From: Deltaproteobacteria bacterium
Lineage (GTDB): Bacteria; Desulfobacterota; Anaeroferrophillalia; Anaeroferrophillales; Tharpellaceae
Direction: 5' to 3'
DNA: 19,554 bases
Assembly: GCA_030633185.1 (NCBI GenBank)
Contig: DAOVTG010000018.1
Coordinates: forward strand, 1 to 19,554
Within the stretch, counting starts at the first letter, position 1. Every line of letters starts with the position of its first letter. The translations under genes and the position numbers were made by a program. A model generated the notes under the pieces. It had not been told where the DNA came from and did no database searches. It was given only the letters and a program-made list of their open reading frames with translations. Below are positions 9,541-16,745 of this stretch, piece after piece.

Positions 9541-9609
9541 GAATTATGGGTATCTGTAGTAGTTGCTCTGATTCTGTTAATTTATCGATAGTTTTGACCA
9601 GGACTTAAG

Positions 9610-10140
9610 TTAGGCTTCCTGACCCTGCTCTTTCTGTTCCTTTATCGCATTTAAAACCTGAACTGCCGAACGCGTAACCGCACTCAAGACATTGACCAAA
9701 CCACCAGGCACAGCATTCATGGTACCAAGCAGGGTAGCCTGCATAACCTCTTTACTGGGCAACTCCGCCAACCGTTTAAGGGCATCGCTGTCAAGATAGC
9801 TGCCATCTAAGACTCCACAAATAACCTCGAGGGCGTCCTCTTTCTTGGCAAACTCAACCAAAACTTTAGCCGCTGCGGCGGGATCTCCATAAACCAGAGC
9901 CAAGGCACTTGGTCCATTAAGATATTCGATCAATGCTTCATTGCCGCTTGCTTTAGCGGCAATCTTGGCCAAAGTATTCTTGACGACCCGATACTCGGTC
10001 TCTTTCTCCCGCAGTCGACCTCGTAAAGCGCTAATCTTTTCGACATCCAAGCCGCGATAATCGGTCAGAAAAGCAGCTTGCGCATCATTGAATTTTGCTG
10101 TCAACCCATCAATCTGGGTTTGCTTTTCCGCTCTATTCAC
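9610..10140 (-). CDS. rplJ: 50S ribosomal protein L10
   Basis: This is ribosomal protein L10 (176 aa), base of the L7/L12 stalk and, in complex with L7/L12, usually the autogenous repressor of its own operon. The N-terminal globular domain contains the typical DYRGLDVEKISALRGRLRE and YRVVKNTLAKIAA segments. The C-terminal part is the helix that binds L7/L12 dimers and ends in KEQKEQGQEA. The start is GTG at 10140, supported by a strong AAGGAGGTG Shine-Dalgarno about 7 nt upstream and by the expected N-terminus (NRAEKQTQID). An L10-type leader lies directly upstream. Confidence 0.96.
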   Translation of the reverse strand: MNRAEKQTQIDGLTAKFNDAQAAFLTDYRGLDVEKISALRGRLREKETEYRVVKNTLAKIAAKASGNEALIEYLNGPSALALVYGDPAAAAKVLVEFAKKEDALEVICGVLDGSYLDSDALKRLAELPSKEVMQATLLGTMNAVPGGLVNVLSAVTRSAVQVLNAIKEQKEQGQEA

Positions 10141-10199
10141 CTTCTTTCACCTCCTTGTCTAATGTTTGTGTCAAAAGGCAAATGAGCTCACACTAATAT

Positions 10200-10295
10200 C
10201 GAACTTGCCGGACAAACCCGGTAAGTCAGACGGCCTCGGTGGGGTTTTACACCCAGAAAATCAGGTTACCCACGGTCTTCAGCTCATAAATCCTA
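10200..10295 (-). ncRNA. L10 leader (r-protein autoregulatory element) upstream of rplJ
   Basis: The 174-nt rplA-rplJ gap holds a structured leader. On the minus strand AGAC (10278-10275) pairs with GTCT (10231-10228), and GTGGG (10273-10269) pairs with CCCAC inside 10244-10239. They are separated by an asymmetric bulge containing CCGAGG (10239-10234), the conserved motif I associate with L10 leaders. A further hairpin (ACTTACCGG with CCGGCAAGT, one mismatch, about 10205-10227) follows. Position directly before rplJ fits the known leader bound by the L10-L7/L12 complex, which represses translation of rplJ-rplL. Exact ends are approximate. A covariance-model search would settle the call. Confidence 0.72.
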
Positions 10296-10314
10296 TTGAA
10301 GATTTTTTTCAAAA

Positions 10315-11004
10315 CTACAAACTATTAATATCAATCCTGATCCCCGGACCCATGGTCGAGGATAGCGTAAATCCACGCATATAGTTACCCTTACTCGAAG
10401 CTGGCTTCAAACGGTTCAAGGTCTCAACCAAGGTTGTAATATTTTCCTCAAGCTTTTCAGCAGCAAAAGAGATACGACCAACCGGAGCATGGACAATACC
10501 TGCCTTTTCGACCCTGAAATCAACTTTACCGGCCTTAATATCCTTGATGGCCCGGGCCAAATCGAAGGTCACAGTTCCGACCTTGGGGTTAGGCATCAAA
10601 CCTCGGGGGCCGAGAACCCGACCCAGTTTACCGACAACGCCCATCATATCAGGAGTTGCTACGGCCTTGTCAAAATCAAGCCAACCTTCAGTAATTTTCT
10701 TGGCCAGATCATCACCGCCGACAAAATCTGCTCCGGCATCACGGGCCTCGATCTCCTTTTCACCTTTGGCAAAAACGATAACCTTGGCACTCTTACCGGT
10801 TCCATGCGGCAAAACCACAGCTCCGCGAACCATCTGATCAGCATGCCGCGGATCAACTCCCAAACGAACCGCGACATCAACACTCTCATCGAATTTCTTT
10901 GAAGCTAACGATTTCAGTAATGCCACAGCTTCCGTTAAAGAATATTTCTTATCCGAATCGACTTTGCTCCGATTGGCAAGATAATTTTTCCCGTGTTTAG
11001 CCAT
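10315..11004 (-). CDS. rplA: 50S ribosomal protein L1
   Basis: This is ribosomal protein L1 (229 aa, standard length), which forms the mobile L1 stalk of the 50S subunit at the E site. Recognisable segments include KKYSLTEAVALLKSLASKKFDESVDVAVRLGVDP (about residues 20-53), VRGAVVLPHGTGK, LGPRGLMPNPKVGTVT, and the C-terminal PASSKGNYMRGFTLSSTMGPG. The ATG at 11004 has a GAGGG Shine-Dalgarno and follows rplK after 17 nt, so the two are tightly linked. Stop is TAG at 10317-10315. Confidence 0.97.
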   Translation of the reverse strand: MAKHGKNYLANRSKVDSDKKYSLTEAVALLKSLASKKFDESVDVAVRLGVDPRHADQMVRGAVVLPHGTGKSAKVIVFAKGEKEIEARDAGADFVGGDDLAKKITEGWLDFDKAVATPDMMGVVGKLGRVLGPRGLMPNPKVGTVTFDLARAIKDIKAGKVDFRVEKAGIVHAPVGRISFAAEKLEENITTLVETLNRLKPASSKGNYMRGFTLSSTMGPGIRIDINSL

Positions 11005-11021
11005 TCTACCCTCACAATTTC

Positions 11022-11444
11022 CTATTCAACAACGATGCCCATACTACGCGCCGTTCCGGCGATAATCAGACAAGCCGCATCAATATCATTGGCGTTCAAA
11101 TCGACCATTTTGAGCTCGGCTATTTCCTTGACCTGAGCCATGTTCACAGTTCCCACTTTAGTTTTATTAGGAACCCCTGAGCCTTTTTCAATTTTTGCCG
11201 CCTTTTTCAGCAAAACCGCCGCTGGCGGAGTTTTGGTGATAAAACTAAAACTACGATCAGCATAGACGGTTATCACTACCGGGGTAATCATACCCTTCTG
11301 GGCATCAGTCTTGGCATTAAAAGATTTGCAAAATTCCATTATGTTTACGCCATGCTGCCCCAAGGCCGGACCTACCGGTGGCGAGGGGTTGGCTTGCCCG
11401 GCCGGTATCTGGAGCTTGATCTGACCTACGATTTTTTTCGCCAT
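11022..11444 (-). CDS. rplK: 50S ribosomal protein L11
   Basis: This is ribosomal protein L11 (140 aa), which binds the GTPase-associated centre of 23S rRNA at the stalk base. The proline-rich N-terminal switch region QIPAGQANPSPPVGPALGQHG (in two parts, about residues 13-33) and the RNA-binding C-terminal domain with GTVNMAQVKEIAELKM are intact. Length is normal. AGGAG lies upstream of the ATG at 11444. It follows nusG after 49 nt and precedes rplA by 17 nt, the usual order. I looked for an obvious L1 operator in the short leader and could not define one. Confidence 0.97.
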   Translation of the reverse strand: MAKKIVGQIKLQIPAGQANPSPPVGPALGQHGVNIMEFCKSFNAKTDAQKGMITPVVITVYADRSFSFITKTPPAAVLLKKAAKIEKGSGVPNKTKVGTVNMAQVKEIAELKMVDLNANDIDAACLIIAGTARSMGIVVE

Positions 11445-11493
11445 CCTTAAATCTCCTGCAATCTTTAGTAACGCAATTAGCTGTTAGCTCAAT

Positions 11494-12036
11494 TTAACTT
11501 ATCTTTTCAAGCTGGACGAACTCAATTTCTATCGGCGTCGGCCGGCCAAAGATACTCACCAAAACCCGAACTTTACCCTTTTCGAGGTTGACATCATCAA
11601 CCACACCGGTAAAATTGGCAAAAGGACCCTCTAATACCCTGACGTTCTCACCCAATTCAAAGAGAACTTTGGGCTGGGGCCGCATCTCACCTTCGGCTAT
11701 ACGATCAAGGAGGCTATTTGCCTCATCTTCCGATATCGACCGGGTTGCCTCAACCCGCTCACCACTGCCGACAAATCCCGTCACTTTAGAGGTACCTTTG
11801 ACCAAGTGCCAGGTCTCGTCGGTCATCTCCATTTTCACCAGTACATAACCGGGAAAAAATTTTCTTTGCGTTGTCCGGCGCTTGCCCTTGACCATCTCCA
11901 CGACCTGCTCGGTCGGAACCACGACCTCCTCAAACATATCCTCAAGGCCGTAGCGCTTTATTCTTTCCTCCAGAGTGAGTTTGACTCTGTTCTCGTAACC
12001 GGAGTAAGCATGTATCACGTACCATTTCATCGCCAT
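11494..12036 (-). CDS. nusG: Transcription termination/antitermination protein NusG
   Basis: This is NusG (180 aa), the elongation factor that binds the beta' clamp helices and links RNA polymerase to Rho or to the leading ribosome. The NGN domain spans about residues 1-115, starting MKWYVIHAYSGYENRVK and including RKFFPGYVLVKMEM. The KOW domain is at about 128-178, with GENVRVLEGPFANFTGVVDDV in its core. Two in-frame ATGs, at 12036 and 12030, could each be the start; GGGG upstream fits either, giving 180 or 178 aa. It is 50 nt downstream of secE, the near-universal pairing. Confidence 0.97.
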   Translation of the reverse strand: MAMKWYVIHAYSGYENRVKLTLEERIKRYGLEDMFEEVVVPTEQVVEMVKGKRRTTQRKFFPGYVLVKMEMTDETWHLVKGTSKVTGFVGSGERVEATRSISEDEANSLLDRIAEGEMRPQPKVLFELGENVRVLEGPFANFTGVVDDVNLEKGKVRVLVSIFGRPTPIEIEFVQLEKIS

Positions 12037-12086
12037 AACTTACCCCGTCAACCCTCTCACTAGATGACTTTGATAGTCAGTCACCA

Positions 12087-12302
12087 TTAAACTGAAAGAA
12101 CAAATTTAACAAGCTTAGACAATCCCAAATCTACAACACCAAGGTAGAGGGAGATAATGAAAACAACAATAAGCACCACCCAGGTAAGGCCAATCGTGGC
12201 CTTACGACTAGGCCAGGTAACCTTTTTCATTTCACCTTTTGAATCTTTAAGATATTGACTCAGTTCAGTGATGTTCTCTTTAATACCTGTTATTCCCGCC
12301 AA
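12087..12302 (-). CDS. secE: Protein translocase subunit SecE
   Basis: This is the small single-helix SecE type (71 aa), a core part of the SecYEG channel in the inner membrane. The amphipathic segment with the conserved EMKKVTWPSRKAT motif is at about residues 24-36, followed by one transmembrane helix at about 38-58 (WVVLIVVFIISLYLGVVDL). The frame stays open upstream into the tRNA-Trp gene, so the long version is not credible. I chose TTG at 12302 because a G-rich Shine-Dalgarno (seven G followed by AT) lies 8 nt before it and because the length fits the family. A TTG at 12323 is possible but has no Shine-Dalgarno. Identity is firm; the start is moderately sure. Confidence 0.9.
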   Translation of the reverse strand: MAGITGIKENITELSQYLKDSKGEMKKVTWPSRKATIGLTWVVLIVVFIISLYLGVVDLGLSKLVKFVLSV

Positions 12303-12308
12303 GTTTCT

Positions 12309-12317
12309 ATCCCCCCC
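12309..12317 (-). promoter_or_regulatory. G-run Shine-Dalgarno that decides the secE start
   Basis: Seven consecutive G residues followed by AT end about 8 nt before TTG 12302. No AGGAGG-like site precedes any other in-frame start. The site is unusual in being a pure G-run; it can pair partly with the CCUCC of 16S rRNA. Confidence 0.5.
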
Positions 12318-12351
12318 ACTCAAGTATTGACAATGGTCATTTAAACTTATC

Positions 12352-12428
12352 TGGCAGGCCAGGAGGGATTCGAACCCCCAACACCCGGATTTGGAGTCCG
12401 GTGCTCTAGCCATTAGAGCTACTGGCCT
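12352..12428 (-). tRNA. trpT: tRNA-Trp (CCA anticodon)
   Basis: The minus strand folds into a full tRNA of 77 nt. The acceptor stem AGGCCAG pairs with CTGGCCT. The D-arm stem GCTC pairs with GAGC. The anticodon stem CCGGA pairs with TCCGG around loop CTCCAAA, giving anticodon CCA for tryptophan. The T-arm has loop TTCGAAT. The discriminator is G and the CCA tail is encoded (12354-12352). It lies between rpmG and secE, the usual place for trpT in Desulfobacterota-type clusters and, without rpmG, in E. coli. Confidence 0.97.
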
Positions 12429-12488
12429 ACAATTTTACCTACAACAAACTCTCATCTTTTCTAAAAAGAAGATAAGCTATTGATACCC

Positions 12489-12619
12489 TCGTAAAAAGTC
12501 ATGGGATGGCTAAGTAAAAATTTCGATATACATTGTGGTTTTTCAGGCGCGAGACCATACATGTAGTATGTCGAGTGCATGAAAAACCACAACAGCGCAG
12601 TAGATCGGACTTTTTACGA
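12489..12619. repeat. 131-bp palindromic, MITE-like repeat between rpmG and tRNA-Trp
   Basis: A perfect 12-bp terminal inverted repeat, TCGTAAAAAGTC (12489-12500) and GACTTTTTACGA (12608-12619), bounds the element. Inside it a 13-bp perfect inverted repeat, TTGTGGTTTTTCA (12533-12545) and TGAAAAACCACAA (12580-12592), continues through a partly matched stretch to a central CATAC-ATGTA-GTATG hairpin (12556-12570). No open reading frame of note and no clear target-site duplication are present. The nested perfect repeats with defined ends look like a non-autonomous mobile or dispersed palindromic element rather than a spacer. It is placed inside an essential transcription unit without disrupting a gene. 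Genome copy number cannot be seen here. Confidence 0.68.
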
Positions 12620-12628
12620 CGCCATCAG

Positions 12629-12778
12629 TTATTTGGTCTCTTTATGGGCTGTATGAGTCTGACAAAAACGGCAATATTTCTTAAACTCCAGCTTGTCAGG
12701 GGTGTTTTTTTTATTCTTCTTGGTTGTATAATTTCTTCTTTTACACTGCCCGCAAGCAAGTATTACTTTATCTCGCAT
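12629..12778 (-). CDS. rpmG: 50S ribosomal protein L33 (zinc-binding form)
   Basis: This short gene encodes ribosomal protein L33 (49 aa). It starts MRDKVILACGQCKRRNY and ends HTAHKETK, with the typical KKNKKNTPDKLEFKKYC middle. Cys9, Cys12, Cys36 and Cys39 form two CxxC pairs, so this is the zinc-ribbon (C+) type. The ATG at 12778 has an AGG 7 nt upstream; a nearby upstream ATG is in another frame and closes quickly. Stop is TAA at 12631-12629. It sits between tuf and tRNA-Trp, the usual order in Desulfobacterota. Confidence 0.96.
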   Translation of the reverse strand: MRDKVILACGQCKRRNYTTKKNKKNTPDKLEFKKYCRFCQTHTAHKETK

Positions 12779-12811
12779 AGCTTAACCTGACCTTTCATAT
12801 GATCCATTAAA

Positions 12812-12862
12812 CAGACCAAAGCCAGAGCCGGATCATTGACAACCCTTCCCTGGCTTCGTCTG
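12812..12862 (-). promoter_or_regulatory. Hairpin in the tuf-rpmG gap with an alternative pairing
   Basis: On the minus strand CAGAC (12862-12858) and AAGCCAG (12856-12850), separated by one base, pair with CTGGCTT (12825-12819) and GTCTG (12816-12812) around a 24-nt loop. A competing 6-bp pairing, TGATCC in the loop with GGATCA just downstream, would disrupt it and bring pairing close to the rpmG start. The stem is followed by TTTAAT only, so it is a poor terminator. It may be an RNA processing or partial termination site at the end of tuf; function is inference. Confidence 0.35.
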
Positions 12863-12891
12863 ATAAAATATATACTTAAAAAGCGTTTTGC

Positions 12892-14088
12892 TTATTCGAT
12901 AACTTCGCTGACGACGCCAGCACCTACCGTACGGCCGCCTTCACGAATCGCAAAACGTAACTCTTTTTCCATGGCGATCGGAGTAATCAACTCACCGACA
13001 ACTGTAATATTATCACCCGGCATTACCATCTCAACACCCTCAGGCAGTTCAACCGTACCGGTAACATCGGTTGTTCTAAAGTAAAACTGGGGCCGATAAC
13101 CTTTAAAGAACGGGGTATGACGACCGCCCTCTTCTTTGCTCAGGATGTAGACTTCGGCTTTAAACTTGGTATGCGGGGTAATACTACCCGGAGCGGCTAA
13201 AACCTGACCGCGGACAATCTCTTCACGCTTTTTACCACGCAACAGAATACCAACATTATCACCAGCCTGACCCTGATCAAGTAACTTCCGAAACATCTCG
13301 ACTCCGGTACATACCGTCTTCGCGGTCTCTCTGATGCCGACGATCTCGACATCTTCGCCAACCTTGATAACACCACGCTCAATCCGACCGGTAGCTACCG
13401 TACCGCGCCCGGAGATACTAAAAACATCCTCAACCGGCATCAGGAAAGGTTTATCGATTTCACGCTCCGGCGTCGGAATGTAACTATCGACCGCATCCAT
13501 CAACTCTTCGATACATTCCCACTCTTTACAATCGGCGGGGCCATCGCTCTCAAGAGCTTTTAAAGCGCTGCCGGTAATAATCGGAATATCATCTCCCGGG
13601 AAATCATAATCGGAAAGAAGCTCACGAACTTCCATCTCGACCAGTTCGAGGAGTTCATCATCATCAACCATATCGGCCTTATTTAAAAAGACAACAATAT
13701 AGGGTACGCCAACCTGACGGGCGAGCAGGATATGTTCGCGGGTCTGCGGCATCGGACCGTCAGCCGCACTAACCACAAGAATGGCTCCATCCATCTGGGC
13801 CGCTCCGGTGATCATGTTTTTGACATAATCAGCATGGCCCGGACAGTCAACGTGGGCATAGTGACGAGCTCCGGTTTCGTACTCAACATGAGCCGTAGCA
13901 ATCGTAATTCCACGCTCTCTCTCTTCGGGGGCTTTATCAATCTCATCGAAAGCGGTATAAGAAGCCTGACCTTTGAGAGCCAGAACCTTGGTAATGGCCG
14001 CCGTCAGTGTAGTTTTTCCGTGGTCAACATGGCCAATCGTGCCAACATTGACGTGAGGCTTGGTGCGCTCAAATTTTTCCTTTGCCAT
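12892..14088 (-). CDS. tuf: Elongation factor Tu
   Basis: This is EF-Tu (398 aa), the GTPase that delivers aminoacyl-tRNA to the ribosome. The P-loop GHVDHGKTT is at residues 19-27, DCPGHADYV at 81-89, NKAD at 136-139 and the SAL motif near 173. Domains 2 and 3 are complete, with FSISGRGTVATGRIERG and the C-terminal REGGRTVGAGVV. The gene is 27 nt after fusA as in a str operon, but is followed by rpmG-tRNA-Trp-secE as in the other common tuf location. It therefore combines the upstream context of one canonical tuf copy with the downstream context of the other. Whether a second tuf exists elsewhere cannot be seen. Confidence 0.98.
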   Translation of the reverse strand: MAKEKFERTKPHVNVGTIGHVDHGKTTLTAAITKVLALKGQASYTAFDEIDKAPEERERGITIATAHVEYETGARHYAHVDCPGHADYVKNMITGAAQMDGAILVVSAADGPMPQTREHILLARQVGVPYIVVFLNKADMVDDDELLELVEMEVRELLSDYDFPGDDIPIITGSALKALESDGPADCKEWECIEELMDAVDSYIPTPEREIDKPFLMPVEDVFSISGRGTVATGRIERGVIKVGEDVEIVGIRETAKTVCTGVEMFRKLLDQGQAGDNVGILLRGKKREEIVRGQVLAAPGSITPHTKFKAEVYILSKEEGGRHTPFFKGYRPQFYFRTTDVTGTVELPEGVEMVMPGDNITVVGELITPIAMEKELRFAIREGGRTVGAGVVSEVIE

Positions 14089-14114
14089 TTCCTTCTCCGC
14101 TGTTTAAATTTTTC

Positions 14115-16193
14115 TTATAACCCTGAATACTCTATCCGCTTGCGCACAATCTCTTGTGAAACCGCTTCATAGCAGCTAAACTGCATTGTAAAAGTTGCGC
14201 GCCCCTGACTGCGGGATCGAACCTCGGTGGCATAACCGAACATTTCGGCTAACGGCACAAAAGCACTGACCACCTGCATCTCACCGCGACGACTCTCAAC
14301 TCCCTGAATACGACCGCGACGCCCATTGATGTCACCCATGATATCACCGAGAAATTCACTCGGCACAACCACCTCGACCTCCACTACCGGTTCAAGGATT
14401 GTCGGAGCAGCTTTGCGTACCCCATCATTAAATCCGATCGCTGCCGCCAGTTTGAAAGAGATCTCACTGGAGTCGGTTTCATGCCAGCTACCGCCGGTAA
14501 GCTTTGCCCTAACTCCGGTCATCGGATATCCGGCCAGAGGCCCGGCCAGCATTGCCTCTTCAAGGCCCAGACTTACCGGAGCAATAAACGCTTCGGGCAA
14601 CTCTTCGGCCTCAATCTGATCGACAAAGCAAAATCCCTGCTCACTGCCGATCGGCTCTAACCTCAAGCAAACGTGGCCGTAATGCGGGCGGCCCCCATCT
14701 TGCCGGATAAAGCGCCCTTCGCAATCAATTGAGTTGGTGATGGTTTCCCGGTAGGCAACTTGCGGTTTGCCAACATTGGCGTTGACTTTAAACTCCCGGG
14801 CGAGACGATCGACGATAATCTCTAGATGAAGTTCACCCATCCCTGAAATTATGGTCTGGCCGCTCTCTTCATCGATTTCTACTTTAAAGGTGGGATCTTC
14901 AGCCACTAATCTCTCGAGGGCCATGCCCAAACGCTCATGGTCACTCTGGCTTAAGGGTTCAATCGCAACCCCGATTACCGGCTCCGGCACCTCCAAACTC
15001 TCGAGAAGAATTGCGTTCTCTTTGAGACAGAGAGTGTCACCAGTGGTACTGCCTTTGAGTCCGACAACAGCGACGATATCTCCGGCAAAAATCTTTTTGA
15101 CCTCTTCACGCTTATTGGCGTGCATCTTAAGCAGGCGGCCGACTCGCTCATTACGTTTGCGACTACTGTTGTAGATCTGCATACCAGATTCCACAACCCC
15201 TGAGTACAAACGTAAAAAAGCCAGCTGCCCAACATGCGGGTCAGTCAAGATTTTGAATACCAAAGCCGTCGGCTGCGCTTCATCACTCACCACAACTTTA
15301 ACCGAAATCCCACTCTCGACTTCAACCGCGACCACATCTTTAACCTCTAAAGGGGAGGGTAAATAGTCAACGATAGCGTCAAGCAGTGGTTGTACTCCGG
15401 TGTTCTTAAATGCGGATCCGCATAAAACTGGCGTCACCAGAGATGACAAAGTCGATCTTCTGACCAAATCTCGGATTTCGGCTTCGCTTATCTTTTCATC
15501 CTCAAGATAAAGCATAGCAAAATCGTCGTCTAGATCAGCAAGATCTTCCATCAATTTTTTGCGATATTCCGCAACCCTCGGGATCATCTCCTCGGGTACA
15601 GCGCGCACTTCGTATTCAGTTCCCAAAGAACGTTGATCGAAACAGATTGCCTGCTCGGCAATCAAATCAACCACCCCGGTAAAACTATCTTCTTCACCTA
15701 CAGGCAGTTGCAAAACCAAGGGTCGAGCCCCCAGTCGTTCACGCATCATGGTCACGACTCGATCAAAATCAGCGCCGATGCGATCCATCTTGTTAACAAA
15801 AGCAAGTCGCGGTACCTGGTACTTTACCGCCTGTCGCCATACAGTCTCAGACTGCGGTTCAACCCCGCCAACCGCGCAAAAAAGAGCCACCACTCCATCA
15901 AGTACCCGCAGTGACCGTTCAACCTCAATCGTGAAGTCAACATGCCCCGGAGTGTCGATTATATTGATTCGGTGGTCGCGCCAGAAACAAGTGGTTGATG
16001 CCGAGGTAATTGTAATCCCCCGCTCCTGCTCCTGTTCCATCCAATCCATCGTCGCGGTGCCGTCATGAACTTCACCAAGACGATGAGATATGCCTGTATA
16101 GTATAAAATTCTCTCAGTTGTTGTGGTCTTACCGGCATCAATATGGGCCATAATGCCAATATTGCGATACCTCTCTATAGAACACTGACGCAC
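14115..16193 (-). CDS. fusA: Elongation factor G
   Basis: This is EF-G (692 aa, standard length), the translocase GTPase. The P-loop AHIDAGKTTT is at residues 16-25, DTPGHVDF at 80-87 and NKMD at 134-137. Domain II and later blocks include GQTIISGMGELHLEI and VNANVGKPQVAYRETI, and the C-terminus is complete. The start is GTG at 16193, giving the expected RQCSIERYRNIGIMAHID. A G-rich site lies about 10 nt upstream; the overlapping ATG at 16195 is out of frame. It begins 19 nt after rpsG, so the two are likely coupled. Position between rpsG and tuf supports housekeeping EF-G rather than a tetracycline-protection or second EF-G paralogue. Confidence 0.97.
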   Translation of the reverse strand: MRQCSIERYRNIGIMAHIDAGKTTTTERILYYTGISHRLGEVHDGTATMDWMEQEQERGITITSASTTCFWRDHRINIIDTPGHVDFTIEVERSLRVLDGVVALFCAVGGVEPQSETVWRQAVKYQVPRLAFVNKMDRIGADFDRVVTMMRERLGARPLVLQLPVGEEDSFTGVVDLIAEQAICFDQRSLGTEYEVRAVPEEMIPRVAEYRKKLMEDLADLDDDFAMLYLEDEKISEAEIRDLVRRSTLSSLVTPVLCGSAFKNTGVQPLLDAIVDYLPSPLEVKDVVAVEVESGISVKVVVSDEAQPTALVFKILTDPHVGQLAFLRLYSGVVESGMQIYNSSRKRNERVGRLLKMHANKREEVKKIFAGDIVAVVGLKGSTTGDTLCLKENAILLESLEVPEPVIGVAIEPLSQSDHERLGMALERLVAEDPTFKVEIDEESGQTIISGMGELHLEIIVDRLAREFKVNANVGKPQVAYRETITNSIDCEGRFIRQDGGRPHYGHVCLRLEPIGSEQGFCFVDQIEAEELPEAFIAPVSLGLEEAMLAGPLAGYPMTGVRAKLTGGSWHETDSSEISFKLAAAIGFNDGVRKAAPTILEPVVEVEVVVPSEFLGDIMGDINGRRGRIQGVESRRGEMQVVSAFVPLAEMFGYATEVRSRSQGRATFTMQFSCYEAVSQEIVRKRIEYSGL

Positions 16194-16212
16194 ATCAACT
16201 TACCATCCCCCG

Positions 16213-16683
16213 TTACCAACGATAGTGGGCAAAGGCCTTGTTAGCTTCAGCCATCTTATGCGTATCCTCACGCTTTTTGACAGCATTACCGCGTTTAGCC
16301 GCAGCATCAAGTAATTCCGCCGCCAGCTTTTGGGCCATACTCTTCTCCCCTCGAGAACGGGAGTAACCAATGAGCCAGCGGATCGCCAGAGCCATTTTTC
16401 GATCAGACAAGACCTCTACAGGAACCTGATATGTAGCACCACCAACCCGGCGGGATTTCACCTCAACCAGAGGCTTGACATTCTCTAAAGCACTTTTAAA
16501 GACTGCCAGAGGCTCCTCATCAACCCGGTCACCGATTAGATCCATAGCTCCATAAAAGATACCCAGAGCCACGCTTTTTTTACCATCAAGCATCAGGCCG
16601 TTAACAAATTTAGCCACCTGACGATCTTGAAATCTCGGATCAGGATTGATTATGCGTTTTTCTATATCTCTCTTTCTGGCCAT
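16213..16683 (-). CDS. rpsG: 30S ribosomal protein S7
   Basis: This is ribosomal protein S7 (156 aa), a primary 16S rRNA binder that nucleates the 30S head. It starts MARKRDIEKRIINPDP and includes VKPLVEVKSRRVGGATYQVP (about residues 69-88), RWLIGYSRSRGEKSMA and a C-terminal EANKAFAHYRW, which matches the short S7 form. It lies 62 nt downstream of rpsL and 19 nt upstream of fusA. In E. coli S7 represses the str operon by binding the rpsL-rpsG spacer; I could not define a matching structure here. Confidence 0.98.
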   Translation of the reverse strand: MARKRDIEKRIINPDPRFQDRQVAKFVNGLMLDGKKSVALGIFYGAMDLIGDRVDEEPLAVFKSALENVKPLVEVKSRRVGGATYQVPVEVLSDRKMALAIRWLIGYSRSRGEKSMAQKLAAELLDAAAKRGNAVKKREDTHKMAEANKAFAHYRW

Positions 16684-16745
16684 CTAAACCCTCGGGAATT
16701 CTAAATTGTAACTAATAAAGTAAATTTCTATTTAAGGGCCAAAAC

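Noticed and set aside
10281..10312. Possible promoter TTGAAA-18-TATGAG before rplJ
   Set aside because: The -10 is poor and a start there would remove the 5' half of the L10 leader fold, so readthrough from upstream is more consistent.
12037..12086. Small hairpin TGACT/AGTCA between secE and nusG
   Set aside because: A 5-bp stem without a T-run is expected by chance in a spacer.
12303..12413. N-terminal extension of secE to an ATG at 12413
   Set aside because: The extra codons run through the tRNA-Trp gene and give a peptide unlike any SecE; a TTG with a G-rich Shine-Dalgarno gives the normal length.
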